Positions 16,808 through 24,258 of a stretch of DNA of 64,000 nucleotides are shown here, piece after piece. The notes beneath the pieces were generated by a model. That model did not search any database. It saw only the letters and a list, made by a program, of their open reading frames with translations, and was not told the origin of the DNA. Each line of letters opens with the position of its first letter. The first letter of the stretch is position 1. Made by a program: the position numbers and the translations under genes. Origin of the DNA: Candidatus Nitrosomaritimum khambatensis (GTDB taxonomy: Archaea; Thermoproteota; Nitrososphaeria; Nitrososphaerales; Nitrosopumilaceae); NCBI GenBank assembly GCA_011773785.1, contig WVWY01000026.1, forward strand, positions 40,668 to 104,667. Reading direction: 5' to 3'.

Positions 16808-17703
16808 TCACCTCCTATTTTTTTTCTAATTTCTTTTGACCTATCTCTGATGGTCACAGAACTAATTCCCGAAATCTCGGAAATTTTTAATTGAGAAATT
16901 TTTTCGTTATTCCTAACAGAAGCCAAGTTAACAACTGCAGCTGCCATGGACATAGGATTTTTACTGGTACTAATTCCAGCATCCAAAACCCTACTCATTA
17001 AACGGATGGCATCCATTCGAGTTTTCTTGCCAACTCCAACGTCATTTAGAACTCTTTCTACAAAATCTGCTGGACTGTAGGTTTCTGGAGTAATATCTAG
17101 TTCATTTACCAAAAATCGATAGTTCTTTTGGAGATTTTTACGCTTGATATTGCCTGCATCTGCTATGTCCTGTAAAGTTCTGGGAGTTCCAGTTATCCTG
17201 CAAGCAAGATATACAGTGGCACATAAAATTCCAGCAGTAGAACGTCCGCTTAGTATTTTTTTTCCAGCAGCCTTTCTAAATATGTGTGCAGATTTTTCGA
17301 CAACAGATTCTGGTAGTCCTAATTTGGCACGTATTCCGTCTAGTAAGGAAAATGCCTTGTTAAAAGACTTGTATTCTTGTTTTGATTTACTGTTTCTATC
17401 CCATAATCTTAATCGATAAAAAATTTTTGAATTTTCAGTAGAGAGACTTTTTCCAGTAGAATCCTTGTTAGATTGTTGGATAACAGTAGATAGTCCCATA
17501 TCAGACATTTTCAAGGTAAGTTTTGTTCCGACTCTGGTGTTTGATTCATACTCCTCTTTTGTGAACCCAGTTTGTTCAGGACCAATATCGATTGCTTTTT
17601 CCAAAATCACAGATCCGCAGGTTCCGCAGGCAATCTCTCCAGTATTGAAATCAGTTATTGGAGAAAGATTTTTGCAATATTGGGAATGAATCACAGACAT
17701 CAT
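16801..17703 (-). CDS. tfb: Transcription initiation factor B (TFB), box-controlled paralogue
   Basis: 300 residues; ATG ATG start at 17703 overlapping the stop of the upstream gene. N-terminal zinc ribbon (10-30), B-finger region, then two cyclin folds (about 105-195 and 200-290) with DIADAGNIKRKNLQKNYRFL and ISEISGISSVTIRDRSKEIR recognition helices. TFB recruits RNA polymerase to TBP-bound promoters and reads the BRE next to the TATA box. Oddity: the ribbon ligands are Cys10, Asn12, Cys26, Cys29, whereas the second TFB in this window has Cys10, His12, Cys26, Cys29; His6 may substitute. Its operon carries the tandem-box promoter at 17924-17961, so this TFB is probably a regulated, specialised one. 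Confidence 0.92.
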   Translation of the reverse strand: MMSVIHSQYCKNLSPITDFNTGEIACGTCGSVILEKAIDIGPEQTGFTKEEYESNTRVGTKLTLKMSDMGLSTVIQQSNKDSTGKSLSTENSKIFYRLRLWDRNSKSKQEYKSFNKAFSLLDGIRAKLGLPESVVEKSAHIFRKAAGKKILSGRSTAGILCATVYLACRITGTPRTLQDIADAGNIKRKNLQKNYRFLVNELDITPETYSPADFVERVLNDVGVGKKTRMDAIRLMSRVLDAGISTSKNPMSMAAAVVNLASVRNNEKISQLKISEISGISSVTIRDRSKEIRKKIGGEW

Positions 17704-17903
17704 TTTTCAGTCCTCCAGTTTGTGTGAGCCGCCTTTTGTGGATTAAAAATTAGTAAAGTACCACAGAATTCACATGAGATTCCAAATTCATAGTTTTCAA
17801 CACTTGATTGACCGCATTCAGTACAAATTTTGAGTCTAGGATCAACTAGTAAATTTTTTTCTGTAAAATTGTAATCAACATTGGGGACGGTAAGCTTGCT
17901 CAT
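17700..17903 (-). CDS. Small zinc-ribbon protein, first gene of TFB operon
   Basis: 67 residues. Zinc ribbon at about 27-50: ICTECGQSSVENYEFG then SCEFCGTLLIF (CxxC...CxxC). The end (NPQKAAHTNWRTEK) overlaps the TFB start by 4 bases (ATGA). The ATG at 17903 lies about 25 bases from the TATA box at 17931-17924, so the mRNA is probably leaderless. Because it precedes TFB in a tight operon it may be a TFB-associated factor; unproven. Confidence 0.8.
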   Translation of the reverse strand: MSKLTVPNVDYNFTEKNLLVDPRLKICTECGQSSVENYEFGISCEFCGTLLIFNPQKAAHTNWRTEK

Positions 17904-17923
17904 AACCCTTTTTAGTTGTTAAG

Positions 17924-17961
17924 ATATTTAAGATGGTGGTAAATTTGGTTACTAGTGCTAA
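17924..17961 (-). promoter_or_regulatory. Tandem-box promoter of TFB operon
   Basis: Read on the minus strand: TTAGCACTAG (17961-17952), 9-base spacer, TTACCACCAT (17942-17933), then the TATA box TTAAATAT (17931-17924). The repeat offset is 19 bp. The start codon follows 20 bases after the TATA box. It is one of thirteen promoters in the window with this arrangement. Confidence 0.75.
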
Positions 17962-18001
17962 TTCCCTATTTACAATAAAAAATTAAAAAATAATTTTAGA
18001 A

Positions 18002-18880
18002 CTAGCTAAGGTTTAAAGGAATGCTAGCACTTCCCCATGGTTCGCTGACGCGGAAAACATATTCCTTTGATGGATCGTATATGAATTCTGTTCCACCATA
18101 GCCTATGTTTGGTCCAAAGAAGATGTTGAATGTTCTTGATTCACCTGGTTTTATCACAAGTAGTCCGCTTGTAAAATCAGTTGAAGCATATTTGAAAGCC
18201 TTGTTGCCATTCCAAACGTCATAATTACATACAGAAGGACCAGAACACATCAATTGAAGATTTTCATTGCTAGTATTTTCCACAAGCATGTCAATGTTGA
18301 GATGAGCGTTTCCCGAGGCAGTGATTTCAACTTCTGCACCAGGGAAATAGAACATTGCAGGTCCTATGTTGTAAACCTCTGATTTACTTTTAATTTCTGA
18401 AACTTTTATCTCATGTTTGACTGCCCTTTCACAATCCAATCTTTCATATGCCTTTTTGATATTTTGACATTCAGCTAATTTTGCTTCTAGTTTTGACAAC
18501 TCAGTGTTATCTGAACTTGCATCGGTGGATTCTTCTGTTCCAGATGAAACAGATATCAGCCCGGTTCTAACCATGTATTGAATTCCTTGCAAAAAGGAAT
18601 CATTGTCTATATCGCCATTAGCCCACCATCCTGCATTGTTTTTGACCCATTCAGGAACACCTTGGGACTTTTCAGAAGAAACCTGTGTTGGAGGTACATC
18701 AATTATTCCTTCATTGATAAGAAATTCAATCGCTTGTAGGAATTCGGATTCAGAGATAGTTCCATCAGCCCACCATCCTGCATTGTTTTTGACCCATTCA
18801 GGTACTTGCTCTGCAAAAGCAAAGGGTGCAACTGATCCAAGAAGTAATATTGCTGCTATTGCTGTTGTTGTAGTTTTCAT
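18002..18880 (-). CDS. Secreted protein with two WVKNNAGWW repeats
   Basis: About 292 residues from the ATG at 18880; the open frame extends to 18925 but passes through the promoter boxes. A signal peptide (MKTTTTAIAAILLLGSVAPF, then AFA) is followed by two copies of a repeat of about 45 residues, each with PEWVKNNAGWWADG or ...ANG and an EFLQAIEFLINEG-type helix. These are frequent in thaumarchaeal secreted proteins. A C-terminal beta domain (190-292) has MCSGPSVCNYDVW and KPGESRTFNIFFGP, resembling DUF4352-like sandwiches. Exported and probably surface-bound. Its promoter carries two TTGGCACTAG/T boxes. Confidence 0.78.
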   Translation of the reverse strand: MKTTTTAIAAILLLGSVAPFAFAEQVPEWVKNNAGWWADGTISESEFLQAIEFLINEGIIDVPPTQVSSEKSQGVPEWVKNNAGWWANGDIDNDSFLQGIQYMVRTGLISVSSGTEESTDASSDNTELSKLEAKLAECQNIKKAYERLDCERAVKHEIKVSEIKSKSEVYNIGPAMFYFPGAEVEITASGNAHLNIDMLVENTSNENLQLMCSGPSVCNYDVWNGNKAFKYASTDFTSGLLVIKPGESRTFNIFFGPNIGYGGTEFIYDPSKEYVFRVSEPWGSASIPLNLS

Positions 18881-18900
18881 TGAGTTGAATTTGCGTTTGT

Positions 18901-18938
18901 CATATATAAGATAGTGCCAATTCACTAGCTAGTGCCAA
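18901..18938 (-). promoter_or_regulatory. Tandem-box promoter of the secreted-protein gene
   Basis: Minus strand: TTGGCACTAG (18938-18929), 8-base spacer, TTGGCACTAT (18920-18911), then the TATA box CTTATATATG (18910-18901). Offset 18 bp. This pair has the two best-conserved boxes in the window. The start codon at 18880 follows about 20 bases later. Confidence 0.75.
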
Positions 18939-19014
18939 TTGTCCCTTGTTCAAAAGGTTAGCACTATTTTCTAATTGTGACTTTTTTTATTAATAATGAT
19001 AATGCAATTAGATT

Positions 19015-19078
19015 GAGGATGCCTTCTCCCTAGTTGTTAACAACTAGATCCCGTCTACCGAAGCATCCTCGTTTTTTT
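19015..19078 (+). ncRNA. Candidate small structured RNA
   Basis: GAGGATGC (19015-19022) pairs exactly with GCATCCTC (19063-19070). Inside lies an 18-bp perfect palindrome CTAGTTGTTAACAACTAG (19030-19047) that folds as a 7-bp stem with a TTAA loop. A run of seven T follows at 19072-19078, as in an archaeal terminator. Upstream on the plus strand are a TTAGCACTAT half-box (18958-18967) and a T/A-rich TATA-like stretch (18982-18996). No plus-strand gene precedes it, so a free-standing RNA is more likely than a terminator. Not a tRNA: no T-arm. Confidence 0.45.
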
Positions 19079-19084
19079 CTATTT

Positions 19085-19122
19085 CTAGTGGTAAGTAAGT
19101 TATATTGGCTAGGGGTTTAAAA
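19085..19122 (+). promoter_or_regulatory. Variant box promoter of the DUF1722 gene
   Basis: CTAGTGGTAA (19085-19094) is an inverted box, followed by a degenerate direct box TTGGCTAGGG (19105-19114) touching the TATA box GTTTAAAA (19115-19122). The two halves face each other, unlike the direct repeats elsewhere, so this is a weaker match to the common element. The gene starts at 19145, consistent with a leaderless mRNA. Confidence 0.5.
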
Positions 19123-19144
19123 GCAATCATCAATTCAATCCGTT

Positions 19145-19705
19145 ATGAATGTCGCATCTAACGCTAAGGGGCCTCAAAAATTACTTGAAATGCCCAAGCT
19201 GACCGAAGATGATGTGTTTGGTTATGTTATGGAGCGTTTCTCTGAACTCAAAAACGAACCAAGTATTGATGATTTAGTTACATTCCATTCTAATAACAAA
19301 TATCTTCTAATGGCCCATAACCAGTCCAAATTAAAAATTCTGGGCAACCTAGTGGCAAATCATAAAAAATTGACATTAAAGAAAATTTTAGAAAAATACG
19401 AAAGTGCCCTCATTGAAACCCTAAATTGCACTCCTACAACCAAAACAAACACAAATGTACTGATGCACCTGTTTGGCTTTTTTGGAAAACACCTTAATCA
19501 AAACGAAAAAAAGATTTTTCTTCAATTTATCAAAGATTATCGGGAAGATAAGATAACCCTTGGTAAAGTTTTATCAGAAATAGAACCTATAACATACAGA
19601 TTGAATAATCTCTACTTGATTAGTCAAACCTATTTCTTACTCTATGCCGAGGCCAAAATGGGAAATATTTTGGAAATGTATGACCCACAATATTTTAGAG
19701 ATTAA
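19145..19705 (+). CDS. DUF1722 protein (stand-alone YbgA C-terminal domain)
   Basis: 186 residues. DUF1722 features: FHSNNKYLLMAHNQSKLKIL, then ALIETLNCTPTTKTNTNVLM, a GFFGKHLNQNEKKIFLQFI helix, and ITYRLNNLYLISQTYF near the end. In many bacteria DUF1722 is fused behind DUF523 in YbgA, a protein found in light-induced LitR/CarH regulons next to photolyase. Here it is a separate gene followed by the DUF523 gene on the same strand. Biochemical role unknown in any organism to my knowledge. Confidence 0.85.
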   Translation: MNVASNAKGPQKLLEMPKLTEDDVFGYVMERFSELKNEPSIDDLVTFHSNNKYLLMAHNQSKLKILGNLVANHKKLTLKKILEKYESALIETLNCTPTTKTNTNVLMHLFGFFGKHLNQNEKKIFLQFIKDYREDKITLGKVLSEIEPITYRLNNLYLISQTYFLLYAEAKMGNILEMYDPQYFRD

Positions 19706-19742
19706 TTAAAACATTCTAAAGATACCTGTTTTTAATCGTTAG

Positions 19743-19779
19743 TAGGCACTAGGATATAATTTTACCACCTGTTAAATAT
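19743..19779 (+). promoter_or_regulatory. Tandem-box promoter of the DUF523 gene
   Basis: TAGGCACTAG (19743-19752), 9-base spacer, TTACCACCTG (19762-19771), TATA box TTAAATAT (19772-19779). Offset 19 bp. The ATG at 19801 follows 21 bases after the TATA box, so the mRNA is probably leaderless. Confidence 0.75.
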
Positions 19780-19800
19780 CATTAAGGAAATAAAGTCATT

Positions 19801-20766
19801 ATGACAAAATCAGTCAAACCCATACTAGGAATCAGCAAATGTCTTGAATTTGATAACTGCCGATACGATGGAAAAATTATTGGTAATGATTTTGTTAGAA
19901 AACTAAAAAGTCATGTTGACTTTATTCCTGTTTGTCCAGAGATGGGTATAGGTTTAGGAAGTCCAAGACAACCTATTAGATTAGTTAGGATTAAAGGCAA
20001 AAAGAATTTGTACCAACCCTCAACTGATGAAAATTTGACTCAAAAAATGGAAGATTTTTCCAACAAATTTTTCGAAGACCTTGAGGAGATTGATGGCTTT
20101 ATTCTAAAACATTCATCACCAACTTGTGGTGTGCGTAATGTCCGACTGTATCACAAAATTGGAAAACAGGTTGGATTTGATCAAACCGTAGGCATGTTTA
20201 CAGAATTGCTTAGTAAGAGATTCCCATATTTAGTAATAGAAGATGAGGCAAGACTACGAAATTCTGTATTGAAAGATTCCTTTTTGACCAGGGTTTTTAC
20301 AATGGCGAGATTAAGAAATTCCCTATCTTCAAAAGATGAAACTATACAATTCTTCAAGGATAATGAAATGTTGTTTATGTGTTATGATAAAAATAGTTCC
20401 AAAAAACTAATGGATTTGCTATCTTCAAAACCCGAGGAATTAGAAGAAAAGGACAAGATAATTCAACTAGTCTATAATTTATTAAATAGAATTCCAAATT
20501 CTGATTCATTATTTGGCACCTATCAATACATTTTGTCTATGTTTTATGATAGATTAACCATTCCCGAAAAGGATTATTTCAATGCAACAATGTCAGGATT
20601 CTCTGCAGGTAATGTCATGCCTTCAGAAATTTCCACTTTATTGTATTCATGTGCCTTGAGATTTGATGTGAAATCGATATTGTCCCAGACAATCTTTGAA
20701 CCTTATCCAAAGGAATTGGTGCAAAATAATTCAGAACGAAGGGAATACTCCCTATTGAAAATATAA
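19801..20766 (+). CDS. DUF523 protein with second C-terminal DUF1722-like domain
   Basis: 321 residues. DUF523 covers about 7-150: GISKCLEFDNCRYDGK, FIPVCPEMGIGLGSPRQPIR, and FILKHSSPTCGVRNVRLY, with the conserved cysteines of the family (probably metal-binding). Residues 170-300 are helical and resemble a diverged DUF1722 domain (FTMARLRNSLSSKDETIQFF). It has its own tandem-box promoter. YbgA-type proteins occur with photolyase in bacterial light regulons, which matches this island. Confidence 0.85.
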   Translation: MTKSVKPILGISKCLEFDNCRYDGKIIGNDFVRKLKSHVDFIPVCPEMGIGLGSPRQPIRLVRIKGKKNLYQPSTDENLTQKMEDFSNKFFEDLEEIDGFILKHSSPTCGVRNVRLYHKIGKQVGFDQTVGMFTELLSKRFPYLVIEDEARLRNSVLKDSFLTRVFTMARLRNSLSSKDETIQFFKDNEMLFMCYDKNSSKKLMDLLSSKPEELEEKDKIIQLVYNLLNRIPNSDSLFGTYQYILSMFYDRLTIPEKDYFNATMSGFSAGNVMPSEISTLLYSCALRFDVKSILSQTIFEPYPKELVQNNSERREYSLLKI

Positions 20767-20876
20767 AGTATTTTCCTAATTCCTATTACCACGATAGCAG
20801 TAAAAAATCGGTTTGTGATATTAAGTTAGAGGGTAATAAAAAGGAGATAAGAGGTAATTCAAAAAATTTTGGAAGG

Positions 20877-21455
20877 CTACCAAAATCCTTTGATTCTTTT
20901 TACCATCTTATAGTCGTCATGTAGGATAAATGATACCATCAATCCCATCACAGTTCCGAAAAGCACATGGAGCCAAAGTCCATACCACAGTACAGTGTCT
21001 GAACCTACTAACAAAGAATACAATGCCTCAAGTTCTTCAACTGAAAGTCTATCCTGGTCTGTGATACTAAATTCTGCGACGATAGCAGGTGTCATAATCA
21101 AGTGGTTGATTGGGAGGAAAAATACGGTAAACACAATTAGACCTGTCACTGCTCCCATTAGAATTCCCTTTGGAGGAGTAATGACTTGGAAAGTTCTCCA
21201 TTTTGAAGCAGCCGCAGAATAAGTTGCTCCAATCAATGCAGCTGCTGACATGTGAGCCATAAATCCAATCGCTATTGCTTCGGCACCTTCAAGTCCCATT
21301 GGTATACCAACAGTCTTGTAAAATGTTCCATTTGGAATTCCTAGTTGTTGGTCGATAGCAAAGAATGAAGAAAATAAGGCACACCCAGCTACCAGCCCTG
21401 CAACGGCTCCTACCTTTGCTTTTCCTAATGTATGGTGTTGTTGCTGTTGCATCAT
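20877..21455 (-). CDS. Polytopic membrane protein of the box regulon
   Basis: 192 residues, double ATG start at 21455/21452. It has a His/Gln-rich N-terminus (MMQQQQHHTLG) and about five hydrophobic helices (15-35, 63-85, 93-118, 150-170 and others). Conserved-looking polar residues lie inside: MGLEGAEAIAIGFMAHMSAA and FFLPINHLIMTPAI. It resembles small transport or YagU-like proteins, but no family is certain. The tandem-box promoter at 21477-21513 links it to the sensor regulon. Confidence 0.65.
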   Translation of the reverse strand: MMQQQQHHTLGKAKVGAVAGLVAGCALFSSFFAIDQQLGIPNGTFYKTVGIPMGLEGAEAIAIGFMAHMSAAALIGATYSAAASKWRTFQVITPPKGILMGAVTGLIVFTVFFLPINHLIMTPAIVAEFSITDQDRLSVEELEALYSLLVGSDTVLWYGLWLHVLFGTVMGLMVSFILHDDYKMVKRIKGFW

Positions 21456-21476
21456 GGACCATGATGGGTTGTGATT

Positions 21477-21513
21477 ATATTTAATGGGGGCTAACTTTTT
21501 CTTCTAGTGCTAA
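21477..21513 (-). promoter_or_regulatory. Tandem-box promoter of the polytopic membrane protein gene
   Basis: Minus strand: TTAGCACTAG (21513-21504), 9-base spacer, TTAGCCCCCA (21494-21485), TATA box TTAAATAT (21484-21477). Offset 19 bp, TATA box directly abutting the proximal box. The ATG pair at 21455/21452 is at leaderless distance. Confidence 0.75.
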
Positions 21514-21565
21514 TAAAAACAAAATTTTGTTAATAATGATTTGTTTGATAAAAAATAAAAAATGA

Positions 21566-22945
21566 TTAAATTGGTTTTCCTTTGTATTGGTAATCAATCA
21601 CTTTGTGAAAGAGATTATGAGAAGCAATTATACCTATTACGGTAAGTGCTATTCCCACAAAATTTCTTATTATGATTACGGTACTAGGATCTCCAGCAAT
21701 CAGAGACATTTGGAATGCCACATAGAAATTATCAAACAGCCAAAAAGCCATTGTGACCCACGTTAAGATTCCTGCCATCAAATAACCTAATCTTGTTTTG
21801 TTATAGACAAATAGAATAGAGAATCCAATTGTAAGATACCAAATCCCAGAGGCTAAAAGCCATAGAGGTTCATAAACTTCGGGTCTATTGTCCAACCAAT
21901 AATAGGTGCTTCCGCATATACCATAAGCAAATAGACTTACCAACAAAATTTTTTGGTTGATTTTGAAACCAGTTTTTTCTTCTCTTTTGTTCATTTTTGG
22001 TGGATTGGTATTGATTTCTTTAGTGGCAATTTCTATTGCCTCTCTAACGGATTTTAGTTTAATTGGAATTATTTTTTTGATATCGTTATTTCTTACCACA
22101 GTATCATGAACAAGACTATCAATTAGAGGTCTTGCTAAGGAAGCTTTTACAGGTGTAATTAGGTCTACCCAATAAGAGGACAATCTGGTTGTCAGAAATG
22201 GAATTTGAATAACAAAAAGATTTTTGTTCAAATAGGCCGAATAGTCTCTCATTAATTCTTCATAGGTCATTTTGTCTGGGCCTCCAATATCATAGATCTT
22301 GCCAGAAGTTTCTGGATGCTCAAAACAACCAACTAAATATTCCACAACATCATCCACAGCTATGGGTTGTGCTAATGATTTTACCCATGAAGGACATACC
22401 ATTACTCTTAATCTTTCTACAAGGTATCTCAACATTGCATAAGAACCTCCTTGAGCTCCGATAATTATCGAAGCTCGTAATTCAGTCACAGGAATAGAGC
22501 CTGATGATAAAATCTCACCTACTTGTTTTCGGCTTTGCATGTGTGGAGATAATTCATCACCCTCGTTAATCAAACCTCCAAGATAGATTATTCTTTTAAC
22601 TCCAGCTTTTGTAGCTGCGGAAAGAAAGTTTTTGGCTTGAACTTTTTCTCGAGATGCAAAATCTTCCCATTCTTCCTTGCTTCCCTCCATCGAATGCAGT
22701 AAATAGTAAGCTACATCTGTTCCCTCTAATGCAGTAGTAAGATTATCTACATCAAAAACATCTGCTTTTACAAATTTAACATAAGGCTGGTCTGGTATCT
22801 CTCTTCGGGACATTCCTTTTACTTTAATGCCCATACTCGCAAATTTCTCAACAAGTCTTGATCCAATAAATCCCGTTGCGCCAGTTACAATAATAGAGTA
22901 GGGCCGATTTTCGGCGACCACATCACTATCTGCCTTTTGAGACAT
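21566..22945 (-). CDS. NAD(P)-binding SDR/epimerase fused to a four-helix membrane domain
   Basis: 459 residues. Residues 15-310 are an extended SDR of the NmrA/epimerase type: nucleotide motif VTGATGFIGSRLVEKF (GxxGxxG), ADVFDVDNL, AYYLLHSMEGSKEEW, and MTYEELMRDYSAYL. Residues 330-450 have four transmembrane helices like the DoxX-like tail seen in the same fusion in bacteria. In bacteria this kind of protein is often found in photolyase/LitR clusters. It is second in an operon with the small membrane protein 22949-23158 (3-base gap), under a tandem-box promoter. Substrate unknown. Confidence 0.85.
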   Translation of the reverse strand: MSQKADSDVVAENRPYSIIVTGATGFIGSRLVEKFASMGIKVKGMSRREIPDQPYVKFVKADVFDVDNLTTALEGTDVAYYLLHSMEGSKEEWEDFASREKVQAKNFLSAATKAGVKRIIYLGGLINEGDELSPHMQSRKQVGEILSSGSIPVTELRASIIIGAQGGSYAMLRYLVERLRVMVCPSWVKSLAQPIAVDDVVEYLVGCFEHPETSGKIYDIGGPDKMTYEELMRDYSAYLNKNLFVIQIPFLTTRLSSYWVDLITPVKASLARPLIDSLVHDTVVRNNDIKKIIPIKLKSVREAIEIATKEINTNPPKMNKREEKTGFKINQKILLVSLFAYGICGSTYYWLDNRPEVYEPLWLLASGIWYLTIGFSILFVYNKTRLGYLMAGILTWVTMAFWLFDNFYVAFQMSLIAGDPSTVIIIRNFVGIALTVIGIIASHNLFHKVIDYQYKGKPI

Positions 22946-22948
22946 TTA

Positions 22949-23158
22949 TTAGATTACACCTACTCTGGGAAGTTTCTCTAATTTCCTCTTGCGGTTTACC
23001 CTAAGACCTACCCCAACTGTTACCAATCCAACGAGGGTCCAGAAAGCACCACCCATTCCGTATGCAGAATGTAGAGTATAATCTAATTCTCCAGCAATGG
23101 CAAAAGATACTCCTAAGGCAGTAATTATTCCACCAGATATAACAATAGTTTTATCCAA
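22949..23158 (-). CDS. Small two-helix membrane protein ahead of the SDR gene
   Basis: 69 residues from the TTG at 23158. The frame is open to a TTG at 23206, but a strong Shine-Dalgarno sequence lies just before the later TTG, so 23158 is chosen. Two hydrophobic helices (IVISGGIITALGVSFAIAG and GGAFWTLVGLVTVGVGLRV) with a basic C-terminal tail. It precedes the SDR-membrane fusion in the same operon and may be its partner. Function unknown. Confidence 0.7.
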   Translation of the reverse strand: MDKTIVISGGIITALGVSFAIAGELDYTLHSAYGMGGAFWTLVGLVTVGVGLRVNRKRKLEKLPRVGVI

Positions 23159-23164
23159 GGATTT

Positions 23165-23172
23165 CACCTCCC
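23165..23172 (-). promoter_or_regulatory. Shine-Dalgarno site deciding a TTG start
   Basis: GGGAGGTG on the minus strand (23172-23165), six bases before the TTG at 23158-23156. It is one of the few strong ribosome-binding sites in the window and moves the start of the small membrane protein 16 codons downstream of the longest open frame. Confidence 0.7.
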
Positions 23173-23269
23173 TTACTTCCAAATATAGTTCGGCATGCCA
23201 GAACAACTCCGGGATATTTGCATCTCAGATAAAATGAATTCTTCATGGTGTGTTTTTTGTCGTTATTTT

Positions 23270-23305
23270 ATTTAAAATGGTGCCAATATTTTTTACTAGT
23301 GGTAA
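23270..23305 (-). promoter_or_regulatory. Tandem-box promoter of the SDR operon
   Basis: Minus strand: TTACCACTAG (23305-23296), 9-base spacer, TTGGCACCAT (23286-23277), then the TATA box TTTTAAAT (23277-23270). Offset 19 bp. Unlike most of the others it leads to a 5' leader of roughly 80 bases with a Shine-Dalgarno site. Confidence 0.72.
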
Positions 23306-23353
23306 ATAGAACAGTCATGAAATGATTTAATCAATGACAAAAAGGTAATATTT

Positions 23354-23386
23354 TTGGCACTAGATGGATAATTTGGCATTAAATAT
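23354..23386 (+). promoter_or_regulatory. Tandem-box promoter of the CarH-like sensor gene
   Basis: TTGGCACTAG (23354-23363), 9-base spacer, TTGGCATTAA (23373-23382), with the TATA box TTAAATAT (23379-23386) overlapping the proximal box. Offset 19 bp. It implies that the sensor controls itself. An ATG at 23364 directly after the first box is inside the promoter and cannot be the start. Confidence 0.72.
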
Positions 23387-23414
23387 ATACCATAGCAGGA
23401 TTAAAAATTTTAAA

Positions 23415-24257
23415 ATGGTATACATCAGGGCTAAAAAAATTAAAGGCGACCAATATCTCTACCTTGTTAAAAGTGTCTGGGACAAGCAAAAAAACACCTC
23501 AAGGCAAGAGATTGTCAAGTATCTTGGGAAGGCAGCTGATGTTCTGAAAGACGATATACCTCCTGATTACAGAAATGATCCAAAGATCATTTCATTTTTG
23601 GCATCCCACAATCCTGAGAATATGGCCAAAAAAGAGGAGGCCAGGAAAAAGACAAAAGAGCAGCTTTACAAAAAATTTACTCAAGGAGATATCAAGTCAT
23701 CTTTGAAAACTTATGAAGATTATGTAAAATTATTCAATTCTGCAGATTTTTTTGATAAAATTTTACGTCCAGTCATGTACTTGATTGGAGAGAATTGGGC
23801 CAATAACAAAATCAGTATAGCCACTGAACATGTAGCCTCTAATGTTGCCCAGGGACTTGTTAAAATTATAATGGATAGAAATCAGGGAGAATCAAATAAG
23901 AAAAAGATACTTGTTTGCGTTCCACAAGGAGAAGAACATAGGTTAGGATGCGATGTTCTAGAAACTTATCTCAGTTCAAAAGGATTCAAAGTTTACAATT
24001 TAGCAAATTCGGCTCCAAATGAATCTATTATCAGTTTTATTGAAACTGCAAAGCCAGACGTTGTTTTTGTCTCAATAACATTAGAGGACAACATAAAGCC
24101 TGGTCAAAGGCTGGTACGGAAAATCACAGAGGCATACCAAATTCCAATTTTTGTGGGAGGTTTTGCCTTACAATCTGAAAAAACCCCAAAATTTGAGGCT
24201 ACTGTTCTAAAAGACACATCCTTAGAACATTTACCCAGATTAATCAGAGCAGCATAG
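23415..24257 (+). CDS. CarH/LitR-like cobalamin-binding sensor with a non-MerR N-terminal domain
   Basis: 280 residues from the ATG at 23415 (at leaderless distance from the TATA box). Residues 1-42 form a beta-rich domain (YIRAKKIKGDQYLYLVKSVW, ending IVKYLGKA) like the N-terminus of IS1634-type transposases; it replaces the MerR DNA-binding domain of bacterial CarH. Residues 80-155 are the four-helix cap with Trp128 and Glu138-His139, the Wx9EH pattern of B12 photoreceptors. Residues 163-280 are the Rossmann lobe with GEEHRLG (His175 as likely lower cobalt ligand), SITLEDN and PIFVGGFAL. It should bind adenosylcobalamin and may respond to light. It converges with the CrtI-like gene, one base apart. 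Confidence 0.85.
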   Translation: MVYIRAKKIKGDQYLYLVKSVWDKQKNTSRQEIVKYLGKAADVLKDDIPPDYRNDPKIISFLASHNPENMAKKEEARKKTKEQLYKKFTQGDIKSSLKTYEDYVKLFNSADFFDKILRPVMYLIGENWANNKISIATEHVASNVAQGLVKIIMDRNQGESNKKKILVCVPQGEEHRLGCDVLETYLSSKGFKVYNLANSAPNESIISFIETAKPDVVFVSITLEDNIKPGQRLVRKITEAYQIPIFVGGFALQSEKTPKFEATVLKDTSLEHLPRLIRAA

Positions 24258-24258
24258 T

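Noticed and set aside
19015-19070. tRNA gene
   Set aside because: The closing stem and inner hairpin superficially look like tRNA, but there is no T arm, no usable anticodon loop and no CCA-type end.
23364-23414. Upstream ATG of the CarH-like gene
   Set aside because: This ATG lies between the two promoter boxes, upstream of the TATA box, and cannot be in the mRNA; the ATG at 23415 fits the domain start.
23415-23540. Transposon remnant (transposase-like N-terminal domain)
   Set aside because: The domain is in frame with a complete B12-binding sensor, is repeated in the paralogue at 42881-43744, and has no terminal repeats or catalytic DDE part.
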